From Thysanoteuthis rhombus (taxonomy: Eukaryota > Mollusca > Cephalopoda > Oegopsida > Thysanoteuthidae), in NCBI GenBank assembly GCA_963457665.1, contig OY735206.1, positions 56,884,484 to 56,948,483 of the forward strand: a stretch of 64,000 bases of DNA. The letters are read 5' to 3'. A model generated the notes under the pieces. The model searched no databases and was not told the DNA's origin. It saw nothing but the letters and a program-made list of their open reading frames with translations. Made by a program: the position numbers and the translations under genes. This document shows positions 46,365-56,449 of the stretch, in pieces. Position 1 is the stretch's first letter; each line of letters begins with the position of its first letter.

Positions 46365-47580
46365 ACAGTCTGTTTTAGTAGTAATGGTCTGCGAGACTAT
46401 TGTGCTAAACCCTGGAGGTGATTAATGCCCCATTAATCTGATTATCAAAATACGTGAAATATATTCTTCAGGGGAAAATAATCTCAAGATTCACATGTTC
46501 TGGGCATATATACAGGTAACATGAAAATTGAATTTTAAAAAAGAGATTTTAACAAGGAAAGCAAAAGGAAAAACAGCGAAATGCAAAATTTAAAAAACGT
46601 CGAACAGGTAGTTTTGCAATTCTCATTCTAAAAGGTCGAATCACAAGTCAATACAAAGGGGGTAATCTTCATAAAGAATTGGAACACATTTATTAGTTAA
46701 GTATGTAAATTATTGATAAAATTTTTTTCATTTGCTATTATTTACCTACAGCTTAATATTTTTGTTGCATTTTCATTTACTAGCGGCCAAAGGGAATTCG
46801 GTTTGAGTGAAGTTGCAAAAACAAAAAACAAAAACAAAAATGCAATTGATATTAAGGTGAGGGTAAATGGTCGTATTGAAATGAGAAAAAAATGTTAATG
46901 GTGAATTAAATTATATTTTATAATTTTGATATGCTTATTTTTCTAATTTTCTTCCGGTTTTTTTTTTTGTTTGTTTGTAGTATTGATCAGTTATGAAAAA
47001 CAGTAATGATCAACCACTTGCGGCTATTGATAAAAGAAAAAGAGATTTTCAATAAAGAAATAGATAAATAAAAGATTATTTCTCCGGAAAAAAAAAACGT
47101 TTTAGAGTATCATTTCTAAAGTATTATGTGAAAACGTGGGGTCTTAATCACGTGAACAAGTTTTCGAATGATATCCAGAGAAAAAAAAAAAACTCCTTTC
47201 AGTTTTTAAATTATTTCGCCACCTTTCCTTTAAGCTTGCTTATTGCCGCATTACGTGTATAATGCTTTCATCTTTTGAAAGAAGAAGAAAAAAAAATATG
47301 TATTTGCAATATTACTCCAGGTAAAAGTAGTTTTTTTTTTGTTTGTTTGTTTTTTTTCCAACTACCTTTTTCTGTAAACAACCCTCCCGCGTCGATGTTT
47401 TTGCGTTTAGGTCCAGAGATGATGTAACCCGTAACACCGTATTCCATGTGTAAAAAAAAAAAAAAAACATAAAAAAATAAGAGCGGGGTAGGGTAGATCG
47501 CACACTCCCCCACTATCTGTCTCTATCTCTCCCTATTTTTCTTTTTTTTTTTTTCTTTTTTTCTTTTTGTCTTTCTCCAA
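46365..47580. other. No gene recognised
   Basis: AT-rich with several A and T homopolymers (e.g. about 47325-47360, 47450-47467 and 47537-47570). Confidence 0.5.
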
Positions 47581-47890
47581 AGTCGCGTGAACTTTCTCGT
47601 CACGATAATTACTTTTCATTGAGCAAACGCGCGTGCGCAAATGGGCGGCTAGGAAAGAGGTGCAGCGATTATCATCACGTGATGCTGCGCTGGGGTCTTG
47701 GATTGGTTCCCGGGTGTTGACGACCCGCGAAAAATAGACGCGTGAGACATTGCATAGCATTAGTGAGGGAGGGAGATAATTTTCCTGTGTATATTTTTTT
47801 TTTTACGTGCGTGCGCGTGCGCGCGCGCGCGTGTGTGTGTGTGTCCGTCTGTCAGTCTTTGCACGCGCATGCGCGTGAGCGCGTGTTAGT
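47580..47890. promoter_or_regulatory. CpG-rich, promoter-like island
   Basis: CpG is dense here against an AT-rich background. Motifs seen are GCGCGTGCGC and CGCGCATGCGCG (NRF1-like, 47864-47875), TCACGTGA (E-box/USF-like, 47675-47682), and ATTGG (reverse CCAAT) in gattggttcccggg at 47701. A (CG/TG)n stretch at 47805-47844 could adopt Z-DNA. No exon could be supported on either side. A 75-codon minus frame from 47760 starts inside it but ends in a Lys-rich homopurine run. Function is inferred from composition and motifs only. Confidence 0.4.
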
Positions 47891-48698
47891 GTATGAAGCA
47901 TGTACAGAGAAAGAGAGAGAGAAGGGGGGAAGGGAGACTCCTCTTGACATGTATTTATTAATTTCATTCTATTTTTTTACACTTTATTTTTCCCACTCCA
48001 ATGGGATGTTATCTCGCAAACAAAATAACAGACGTTGATTTTACACCAACTGAAGAAAGAAACCTTCACCCGTAAACTTTGGAAAGTGCCGGAAGCTTTA
48101 AAACTCTACACGGATTTCATAAAATTTCCGAATGAACTTCATCATAGTTTCTTAAACATCATTACAACCAGATTTTCTAATTACATTTTTTTTTTTAAAT
48201 CCAATCGTCTTCTCTAATATTCGAATTGATATTTTTTATTCCATTTTTGAAGCTTCTTCTCTTGGCTTCCACTTCTGGACAGAGTTTTAAATAATTCCGT
48301 CAGAAATTTTCAATGTCACATTGGAGATGAGATCTAGATTCTTGTAGTTACAGTGTGGGTGAAATAATTGTACGAATATCTATTGATATCTTTTGATGAA
48401 TGTCAAATCTTATTTCAATCAAGTTACACAATGGTTCCACTACACGCTGAGATAGAAATAGCGACAGAAATGTAAAAAGTAAGCTTACAACGTACGGTCG
48501 CCTCACCACGTGTTATTACTTAACGATTTAGTCAAGCAAAGCATTGGTACTGTGTAGTGAGATCGATCTTCGCTGGTTAACTCATATCTTGCTGAATTTT
48601 CTAAGCTTAGTAAATACTCATAAAAACAAGTCTGGTTAGTCACTCAATAGAGAACGGCACGTGACCAATTACTTCTGTCTGCGTGCTGTATTTCAATA
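47891..48698. other. No gene recognised downstream of the CpG island
   Basis: The 98- and 60-codon plus frames between 47742 and 48217 start in microsatellite or AT-rich DNA and show no conserved motif. An unrecognised first exon cannot be excluded. Confidence 0.35.
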
Positions 48699-48793
48699 TA
48701 CGAAATGCTCGATACATGGACAGTCAGAGTAGAGCTTTAAATATGATGAGATAAATGATTCGTTACACAGGCACCGACTTCTTCAGGCAGGAG
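48699..48793 (-). mobile_element. Dispersed family C, copy 3
   Basis: The minus strand repeats copy 2 (cctgaagaagtcggtgcctg, tgtaacgaatcatttatctc, tttaaagctctactctgact) with few differences. It is fused to family B copy 5. Confidence 0.6.
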
Positions 48794-49093
48794 ATTATTG
48801 GGGTTGGGGTGATCAATAAAAAGATTTCGTTGAACAGCGATCACTCAAAAGGCAAGCGTGAATGCTGCAGAACACAAATCAAGTGAACAATTTTGCCCAA
48901 ATATACATTGTAAATTGAACTCCCTTCTAAATACCTGGGGATTAAAAGCTGGTTTTTCTGAACGTAACAAGGAGTAATTGTCAAAATTTTTAGCCCTCTA
49001 TGCAGCCACATACATACATAGATAGCCATCCAGCAGGTCAGTCGGGCCAACTTGAAAACAGAAGAAACCAATGTTGACAATTTTGGTTTTGGT
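48791..49093 (-). mobile_element. Dispersed family B, copy 5, continuous with family C
   Basis: Contains ggggtgatcaataaaaagat, acattgtaaattgaactccc and tacatagatagccatccagc. On its low-coordinate side it is joined without a gap to family C (48699-48793), through ttcaggcaggagattattgg. Confidence 0.6.
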
Positions 49094-49105
49094 AGATGAG
49101 GTAGA

Positions 49106-49420
49106 GGGTGCCTTGCCGTGGAGTAATGGTTAGTTGGCTACTGATATAGATCATAATTACTGACCAGTGAATCCAATCCTCACTGGTAGCCAGATATTTT
49201 CAAAATTGTGTCAGACTAATTCAAGCTCAGTAAATGTACGTATGTATTAGAAGGGCACCTTGCCATGGAGGGAAGATTTGCTTGCTAATGAGGCAAGCCA
49301 TTACTGCTGTCCAATGAATTCGATTTTCACTTGATGCTCCGTACTTGTTGCCATGCGCCAGACTAAGTTCAACTATTTATACTGCTGAAAGCAGGAAGAA
49401 ATGGGAATTACTTCCTGCTT
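49106..49420 (+). mobile_element. Tandem pair of SINE-E units
   Basis: Two similar units lie head to tail. Unit 1 begins gggtgccttgccgtggagta with GTAATGGTTAGTTGGC, and unit 2, about 140 bases on, begins agggcaccttgccatggagg. Both continue to a B-box-like stretch (GAATCCAATCCTCACTGG and GAATTCGATTTTCACTTG) and end near cagactaa(g/t)ttcaa. A related unit is at 58.2-58.4 kb. Confidence 0.55.
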
Positions 49421-49544
49421 TAAGACGCCTGCCTTAATTTGATCGCAAGCAAATTAATTTTGCTGGCTGTTTTTAGGGAGTTCTATTCTTGCTGGCTCCG
49501 TCACTGTTATGGCGTTGGGTAAGACAAAGCCAAGCTAGGTCAAC

Positions 49545-49546
<2 letters not shown>

Positions 49547-49614
<68 letters not shown>

Positions 49615-49627
49615 CATTATTATTATT

Positions 49628-49672
<45 letters not shown>

Positions 49673-49673
49673 T
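49547..49673. repeat. (AAT)n joined to (ATT)n, self-complementary
   Basis: About 22 AAT units meet about 19 ATT/ATC units at 49614-49615, making a near-perfect inverted repeat with almost no spacer. Confidence 0.96.
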
Positions 49674-49929
49674 GTGAAGGATTTGAACTGGGAAAGGTTA
49701 ATCGGTGACAAAAATGCTCTAAAGGCCTTGCTATATTTTGGGTGGTGTTTGCATGTGAAATGGCACAATGGTAAACGATGTCACATGGATATAAAAAGCG
49801 TAGTGAGAGAAAATGGCACAGGGATAGAGAATGGCACAGTCATAGAAAATAAATCTGGCTGTCACATAGTCAAACATTACTCCTACACCTAAACGGACCG
49901 AAGAGGATTGATATTGCCTTTGTATTGTA

Positions 49930-50178
49930 TATATAATAGATAAATTCGTAAGTATATTACTTGTCAGTTTGTAAGAGAGCCAGCTTCCAATCATACAATC
50001 GTGATTTCAAATCATGGAAAGGAAATGCTAATGTTACATATAGGGTTGGTTTAAACCTGACATCATAGACAAATAGCAAAGGGTTTTCTATCCTAAATTC
50101 GGTGAGGATTGTTCTTGTTGTTCGTGTTACGAGGGAAAACAAAGTCCACTGCCAATTGGACTGGGGTTTTACGATAAC
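49930..50178 (+). mobile_element. SINE-D, copy 2
   Basis: The head (CAGTTTGTAAGAGAGCCAGC, then GTGATTTCAAATCATGG) and the body (ggtgaggattgttcttgttg, aacaaagtccactgcca, attggactggggttt) align with copy 1 at 12.3 kb over about 240 bases. Similarity starts about 50 bases before the head, at a shared 'gtaagtatat' stretch. Confidence 0.65.
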
Positions 50179-50519
50179 ACAGCAATAAAGCTGATACAAT
50201 ATGGTCTGAGATTGCATATCCTGCACTTGAGAAAGGCTAAGTTTTATCTCCTATCTCATCTGACAAGAACATCCCTCGTTGAACCGTTAGTGCAAGTTCA
50301 AACGCCAAAATGGGCATGTGGTCTCTGTTATTCCATTGTTGACTGCAGCCAGTTTAAATACTTGTGAGATCAGTGACGCCATGTAACAAAAGAGATAAGG
50401 ACATAACTGTTCATAACTAGGAGTGTATATTCATTCCAAATAACTGAACCGATTGTTATTAATATGAAGTATAATTTACATTTTCTTTGACTGTGCTACG
50501 TGACGAATCAAACTTTTGG

Positions 50520-50585
50520 CTCAAATGGATAGACGCTCGCTCGCTGTCACGGTTTTGAAACCGCAAATTATCCTATTTATCACTT
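50520..50585 (+). mobile_element. Possible tRNA-like SINE head
   Basis: GGCTCAAATGGATAGACGC resembles an A box. CACGGTTTTGAAACCGCAA has a T-arm-like hairpin (CGGTTTTGAAACCG) but deviates from the B-box consensus. Confidence 0.35.
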
Positions 50586-50665
50586 GGTAAACAGAACATG
50601 ACATTTCATAATTTAATGAGCTTATTTTGGAGGAGATTGGCGCAAGGTAAGGTAGCACAATATAC

Positions 50666-50945
50666 CAGGAAGAGAAGAGAGATCAGAGACATCATAGAAT
50701 CTATTAGAAGGTTCAATTGGCAGTGAGCTGGTTATGTTGTGAGAATGAGAGACAACCGATGGACATCACGACTCACAACATGGATCCCCAGAGACCACAT
50801 GCGAAACTGAGGCCGACAAAATTCAAGATGGAGAGATGAAGTAGACAAAATACTGGCTCCACGACGCCAATGGTAGAGAAATATGGTGAATCATGGAGAA
50901 GGTCTATGTCCAACAACGGACGTTAAAAGACGGCTGATGGAGATT
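50666..50945 (+). pseudogene. Second copy of the LINE 3' coding end, broken
   Basis: This is the same LINE tail as at 1551-1866. Translation gives RDIIESIRRFNWQ, then a stop where Trp is expected, then AGYVVRMRDNRWTSRLTTW and IPRDHMRN, then another stop, then GRQNSRWRDEVDK. A frameshift or short deletion follows DEVDK, after which YWLHDANGREIW, a further stop, and KVYVQQRTLKD can be read in another frame. At least three stops and one frame change mean it is dead. At the DNA level it is close to the 1.55 kb copy (both read gatggacatcacgactcac and share gaaggtctatgtccaac). The RT catalytic region is absent. Confidence 0.72.
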
Positions 50946-51079
50946 AATATTTCAAGTGAAACTACTCGTATTTGAATTTGTCATTTAAAAATCTGAGCAT
51001 TACTTGGTCTCGATTGATAATTAGTAGCATTAGTGTGAAATATGCAACTCCTTTGCGACGATTTTTATACTGCAAGAGT

Positions 51080-51220
51080 ATTTCAACGATTCCAGAGATA
51101 ATAGTTGTGTCTCGTCCTTATCAATATTGACAAAGATCAGCTCAAGGCCACAGTCTTGGCGTGCCCAACGAGAATCGAACTCACAACAGTAGTTGTGCTC
51201 TATTAGGTGAATTTGCTAGC
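51080..51220 (-). mobile_element. tRNA-like SINE head and body
   Basis: The minus strand carries GCTAGCAAATTCACCTAATA with agagc (A-box-like), then GTGAGTTCGATTCTCGTT (B box), then gggcacgccaagactgtgg as the start of the body. Confidence 0.5.
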
Positions 51221-52767
51221 CTTCGCTCCTTGATGTAATGAGAGAAAGTAAAAGTAGGCAGGATGGAAGAGAGACAAGTACCCACATAAATACATACGCA
51301 AACATACATACATATGCATGTCAGTGGGTGTAGGTGAGTTCGTGAACGCGTGTGTTTTCTCATCGGCGCTAGAGCGTGGTTTTCGGGCTGAGGTAGAAAA
51401 AAAAAGTCAGGATTCAGAATGCCTATTTTTAGGACGGGCAGGCAATACAATTTGTCAATACAAATTCTTCCTCTGCCCCGTTTGGCCTTAAACTCACTAC
51501 ATTCATTTCGGATATGGAGATCCATCAATTTTAGATCTCCAGAAGGCATGTGATATTTCGTGGAAATACATGACAGGTGCAGGAAAAAATACACTTAGCT
51601 TGAGTGTGTGTATATGTGTTCGTGCTCATGTGTGTCAGTGATTGTGTGTCTGTTTTTTGTCTGTGTGTTTTATGTCGCAGCGTGTTTATGTCTGTGTCCA
51701 TGTGCTTCCAGGTTTTCCTACGTTTATATTTAGATGTGAGTGCACGAAGGTACGAATGTGTTTTGCGTGCGAGTTTAATGTCAGGATTGTTCAGCATTTC
51801 ATATTGAATAGAATCAAAGATAGTAGCTTAATCGTATTGACTATTTAGGTAGGGAAACTGTTTTGATTTATAAAGTTTCAAATTCTTTGGTGACGAGGTT
51901 ATATCTTATTCCATAGCAGATCGAACGTCCGTTCATGTCATTTGGCCACGACGTAACTAAGCATGTCACTCTGTTCCCGCCTACTTTAAGCGATGAAAGT
52001 CACGTGAAAACAATGAATGACGAATGCTAATAAAAGTAGCAACCATAGGTGTCAGCCTTGCATGAGTAACAATAAATATTTTGCAAGTATTCGACAGGAA
52101 AAAAATTCACCTGGTCTCTTCCCTCGTATCATTACTGACATAAGCACGAGACGAACATTTCATCTATCGTTTATTGAAATTTGTAGGCCTTTTTACTAGT
52201 GCTAGAGAAATGGAAAAAAAACAGATAGAACAGAATAGTAGAGTGCTGTAAGCAACTTCAAAAATCAACGTTTTGATTATCGCTATTAAACTTAACGCTA
52301 CTTGTTGCTGCCTTTCATACAGATCTTACAGCATGGATATAAGTTAAAGGTTGTGACTATTTAGAGTAGGCTGCATATCGTGGGAGTGATTCGGCCATTG
52401 CACATGGAAATAGACAGGCTGTCACAACAAGATGCCATTGCTAAACTGTATTTAGAACTAAAATTACTGTGGCTTATTGAAATAATAAGTGGGGTTGAGA
52501 GTGATAAGTAAAGAGGGGGGATCGTGTAAAACCGACAGAATGACAGACAGGCAGAATGAGGATGGTTGCAAGACAGACAATGGAGTTTCAATAGTTGCAA
52601 AAGCCATGACAACTAGTTTTAAAAAATAAATTAGCAACGGCACTCCTACCTCGGAACAAAGTATCTTCGCACTCTGTCTAAAAGTATCACTTCCTGGCCT
52701 GGGATGAGAGTGATACCTGAAATTGAAGTATCGCTTCACGGCATTTACTACTTAGGATTGTGGAGTA

Positions 52768-52769
<2 letters not shown>
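51221..52769. other. No gene recognised
   Basis: TG-rich at 51600-51700. The 137- and 88-codon minus frames are His/Thr-rich from CA repeats. A small CpG/E-box cluster (cacgacgtaac, gtcacgtgaaa) lies at about 51948-52000. Confidence 0.45.

Positions 52770-52819
<50 letters not shown>
52770..52819. repeat. (TA)n beside the palindrome
   Basis: 50 bases of TA ending 7 bases before the palindrome's left arm. Confidence 0.97.
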
Positions 52820-52825
<6 letters not shown>

Positions 52826-52826
52826 A

Positions 52827-52967
52827 GGAAGTGGATTCGCTACCCAAACAAGTTCATGTTTCTACCCTCTTTGGGCCTGTTCAAGCGAACCCTAAAGAGA
52901 GGTTTTCGCCTGAAAAGGCCCAAAGATAGCAGAAACATGAACTTGTTTATGTAGCGAATCCACTTCC
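52827..52967. repeat. 141-bp near-perfect palindrome (foldback)
   Basis: Left arm 52827-52877 and right arm 52917-52967 are each 51 bases and complementary at 46 positions. The outer 17 bases (ggaagtggattcgctac) match exactly, and 'aaacaagttcatgtttct' matches exactly within. The 39-base centre is itself largely palindromic (ttcaagcgaac against ggttttcgcctgaa). (TA)n 52770-52819 lies just to the left and family C continues to the right. It could be a foldback MITE or an inverted duplication of the family C end. Confidence 0.85.
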
Positions 52968-53065
52968 TGTTCTATTTTCAGCTGTACTCTAAAACAACTT
53001 GACTTTCAGAGTATAAAGTTGAATGTATCGAGCGGTCTATGAAATAAATCTATCACAAATCAGAC
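52951..53065 (+). mobile_element. Dispersed family C, copy 4, fused to the palindrome
   Basis: Reads gtagcgaatccacttcctgt, ttttcagctgtactctaaaa, gttgaatgtatcgagcggtc, tatgaaataaatc. Its first 17 bases are also the outer end of the right arm of the 141-bp palindrome (52827-52967). Confidence 0.58.
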
Positions 53066-53228
53066 ATCTCTTTATATTACATTATATCATTCTATATTGC
53101 AAACCTGATTTCTAACATATAAGTAGGGAGTAAGAAATACAAAAAAGAAATTGGAAAGGAGAAAAAGGATAGGGAAATAAAGTGAAAAATAAAAAATGCA
53201 GTGAGTAAAGAAAATCAAAGCTATTTAT

Positions 53229-53335
53229 CAGGCTTTGTTTAGTCTGGTACAAGGCCAGGAATCAGGAGCAACCAGTAAAAGTCGAAGTATACTGTATCAA
53301 TGATCAGCGAGACTAGTTTTCCTACTATTACAGTG
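53229..53335. mobile_element. Family F module next to the minisatellite
   Basis: Reads aggctttgtttagtctggta and caaggccagg, then cgaagtatactgtatcaatg and atcagcgagac. It lies 30 bases upstream of the 16-unit array whose units carry the same 'ttagtctga(c)acagggc' core. Confidence 0.5.
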
Positions 53336-53366
53336 CAGCAAGTTATCATCGATTGCAAGTTATCAA

Positions 53367-53922
53367 CTAACTTAGCTTAGTCTGAAACAGGGCTCCGATA
53401 TTAAGATTAGCTGTCGGAGATAAGGCTTACGATATCAAGCTTAGCTAAGACTGACACAGGGCCATGTTAGCACGCCTAACTAGGTCTGACACAGGGCTAT
53501 GATACTGAGCGCAACAGTCTGACAGGTGACGACAATATCAAGTTTAGTTTAGTCGGACAGAGGGTTGCAATTCTATGTTGAATTTGGTCTAACACGATAC
53601 TAAGATTAATTTAGTCTCAAGTGACTCAGGGTTACGATACCGAGCGTAGCTTCATCTGAGAGCAACGATAGTATGCTTAGCTTAGTCTGACACATGGCTA
53701 TGTTACTAAGCTTGGTTTTGGCTGAATCTGACACAGGATTACGATACTAAGTTTATGTTTGTCAGGCAGAGAGTTACAACACTAAACCTAGCTTATTCTG
53801 GCACAGGGATACGACTCCAAACTTGACTTAGTCTGACAAAGAGCAAAGGTACTAAGCTCAGCTGTTGACGCAAGGTTATTATACTGAGCTTTCCTCAATC
53901 TAATACAGGACTGCAATAGTGG
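53367..53922. repeat. Degenerate minisatellite, about 16 units of ~35 bp
   Basis: Units follow an approximate consensus cttagcttagtctgacacag, ggctacgatactaag. Each starts after an 'actaag/atcaag/actgag' and carries 't(c/g)tgacacaggg' near its middle. I count about 16 units with lengths of 27-41 bases. The core is the same as the family F module at 53.23 kb, so the array probably arose by tandem amplification of a SINE end. Confidence 0.8.
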
Positions 53923-54049
53923 AGCAACAAGTAAGGAGTGAACTCAAAGCACTAGTTTGCTGATCACCTCCCTTAAAGTGGCACCCAAGTGTAGAAACGG
54001 AACATTTGCGACGCTGAAAGAAAGAAAGGAAGAAAAGTTCGAATAACAG

Positions 54050-54175
54050 TGCGTGGCCTGCATTGTGGCTGAGGCACTTGCATATTTCTCGATGGCACCA
54101 GTGGATGGTGTTCGATCCCAGGTAATTCCAAGTGCAGATTATCGAGACAGGTAGGCAGCCTGACATACTCTTCTC
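54050..54175 (+). mobile_element. tRNA-like SINE head
   Basis: TTGTGGCTGAGGCACTTGC (A box) is followed by GTGTTCGATCCCAGGTA (good B box). It lies between the 16-unit minisatellite and the hAT MITE. Confidence 0.5.
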
Positions 54176-54391
54176 ACTGGGAAGACTGGTGCAACATGCT
54201 CTTCCGACTGTTATTCAAACGATCTAGCCTTGAGCTGCTCTTGGCTAATCTTTGCATATATCAACTGAGGGGAGGCGAGGAAAAAAAAAGAAAGAAAGGA
54301 AGAATCCTTGAAAGATAAAGGGATAAATAGACTGATAGATAGATTAAAGATAGTGGATAGGAAGGAGTGACAAGAGTAAGACTGTCTACAG

Positions 54392-54652
54392 CAGTGGTAC
54401 TGTTTTTACCATCAGGCCAACTTTCAGTAGATGGATCTTAACACCCTGCCTTCCCTCACACTAACAATTAAATGGTTATTGTAAAATGAGTACAGCAAGC
54501 GGGTAAAAAAAAATGTTCATCGCAATATTATGCAAATAACTAGAGAAATTCTAACTTTTCTCACTGGCTAGCATCCCCTCTTGGGAATACTCACGCCCCA
54601 TCTAGGGGAGGGGAATACCACAACCCCCGCCAGCACCTGTTATGGACTACTG
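54392..54652. mobile_element. hAT-type MITE with 8-bp target-site duplication
   Basis: The element begins CAGTGGTACTGTTTTTACC and ends GGACTACTG (minus strand CAGTAGTCC), so the termini are CAGTNGT inverted repeats of the hAT kind. It is flanked by GTCTACAG (54384-54391) and GTCTACAA (54653-54660), an 8-bp direct repeat with one difference, which matches the hAT duplication length and the nTCTAnAn target preference. The early interior, ACCATCAGGCCAACTTTCAG, also looks like hAT-family subterminal sequence. At 261 bases with no transposase it is non-autonomous. Confidence 0.8.
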
Positions 54653-55027
54653 GTCTACAAGAGGAGAATCACGAAAATAAAACCGAAAAGGCAAATTATT
54701 TGAAAGAAAACCCAAAATAAAATGACCAACTGACCTCTCATGACGGTTGTCTTCCACCATATTTCTAAGGTGAAAAAAAAAGAGAGAGAAAGAGAGAATT
54801 CTGACCAGGTGCACGTGATTCATTGCGTAACACATTACTCACAACCTCCTATCTTTCTCTACTGACAAGCTATGTATGTCTTGACTAGAATCTATGTATA
54901 AATACACGTGTTAAAGTACTATGGTTGGCATGAGTTCCCGTTGTGGGTTTCTGCGTGAATATATCAACATCAAAATCTTTTTATAAGCGTAAGATATTGA
55001 GAGGCGTTGGGATGTGAAAGATCTTAT

Positions 55028-55103
55028 CATTTCTGAGGATCACATACGCGTAATTTCTTCGAGAGGTATTGTGTTTACCAGCTGAGCAATATTCCCCGGC
55101 CCA
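55028..55103 (-). mobile_element. Possible tRNA-like SINE head
   Basis: The minus strand reads ATTGCTCAGCTGGTAAACAC, a good D-arm/A-box match. The B-box position (GTATGTGATCCTCAG) is degenerate. The length from GGCCGGGG to the T-arm position is tRNA-like. Confidence 0.4.
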
Positions 55104-55186
55104 GACAATATGTCCGTGGGTTTAAACGTGCTTGAGTACTTGTGCAGATATTTGAAGACATATATTCTAGTAAATTGTCATTGTGT

Positions 55187-55187
<1 letters not shown>

Positions 55188-55230
<43 letters not shown>

Positions 55231-55232
55231 AC

Positions 55233-55300
<68 letters not shown>
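55188..55300. repeat. (CT)n then (TA)n microsatellite
   Basis: CT to 55226 and TA at 55234-55300. Confidence 0.97.
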
Positions 55301-55302
<2 letters not shown>

Positions 55303-55447
55303 ATGTGTACGTGTATGAATAGACCTGCTTGTTTTTGTATCCGTGCAAGAGTTTTGCGAATAGGTTTTCATGCAATGATAGGTGATTTTTCGTCTGATAG
55401 GTTTTTGTGATCGCAAAAATTTGAGTAGAATTTTGCGAAATAGATAT

Positions 55448-55585
55448 ATTGTGTAGGTATGTGTAAGTCCAGGTTTCTGTGTGCGTGTGTTCGTGAACGA
55501 ACTATTTTGTGAAAGGGAGGGATTGTGTAGGTATGTGCTTGTTCGGGTTTGTGTGTGCGCGTGTTCGTGGACGGACTATTTATGA
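55448..55585. repeat. Tandem duplication, two units, 74-bp period
   Basis: Unit 1 starts attgtgtaggtatgtgtaag and unit 2 starts attgtgtaggtatgtgcttg. Both run to 'gtgttcgtg(a/g)acg(a/g)actattt'. Confidence 0.75.
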
Positions 55586-55739
55586 TAAATAACTAAATTA
55601 ATAGTCAAAAGAACGGGCGTAGGGAAAAGGATAGCGAAATTTTCAAAATTCGATACTGATGCAAAGATACAAGTGACGAGGGGGGGGGAAGAGTAGGAAC
55701 AAAATGCCCCAGAATTCCTTTTGCAGAACACTCATTAAA

Positions 55740-55771
<32 letters not shown>

Positions 55772-55945
55772 ATGATGATGATGGTGATAATGATGATGAT
55801 GGAACAGACAGAGGGGACTGAGAAAGATGGAGATTAAGAAAGTAATTTAAAAGTTTTAAAGAAAGAAGGAAAGAAAGAAAGAGAGAAAGAAAAGAAAAGA
55901 AGGAGAGAAAGAAGAGAAGAGAGAAAAAAGAAAGAAAGAACGAAA
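55740..55945. repeat. (GAT)/(GGT)n and (GAAA)n tracts
   Basis: GAT with a GGT core at 55740-55801, and GAAA/GAAG-rich at 55856-55945. A purine-rich stretch continues to about 56090. Confidence 0.9.
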
Positions 55946-56348
55946 GGGAGGAAAGATGGAGTACATTGGGAGGGAAATGGAAAAACGAGAAATGGGGAGA
56001 GAAGGAAAAAGACTTAAACGGATGGAAACGAAGAGAAAAAAGGCTAGAGAGAGAAAGGGGGAGAGAGACAGAGACAGAGACAGAGATTTGTCAACTAAAA
56101 ATTCCAAATTAAGGAAGGGGGGGGCTAGAAAAAAATCATGCTGCATAATATAACAGTAGAATGATTCTGGACTAAAAACATGAAGAAATTAAAAGGATAA
56201 AACATGAAACAGGCGATGTTGTGGACTATACCCTCTCATTAATATCACGACCTCGCTTTTTTTTTTATTTACTCCTCTGTCTTCACCCCTCACTCAAAAG
56301 AACTGCTGCTCTTACAATTGCGTATAATGTGAAAAAAGATACTGTTAG

Positions 56349-56414
56349 CGACAATAATCATAATAATACTAATAACAACCATTATCATTATTATTATCAT
56401 TATTATCATTATTA

Positions 56415-56449
<35 letters not shown>

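Noticed and set aside
47533..47760. Minus-strand 75-codon frame as a first exon from the CpG island
   Set aside because: Ends in a Lys-rich run from a T/C homopolymer tract. No similarity or donor site convincing enough to call.
53367..53922. CRISPR-like array
   Set aside because: Units are contiguous and diverged with no unique spacers, and the context is animal DNA.
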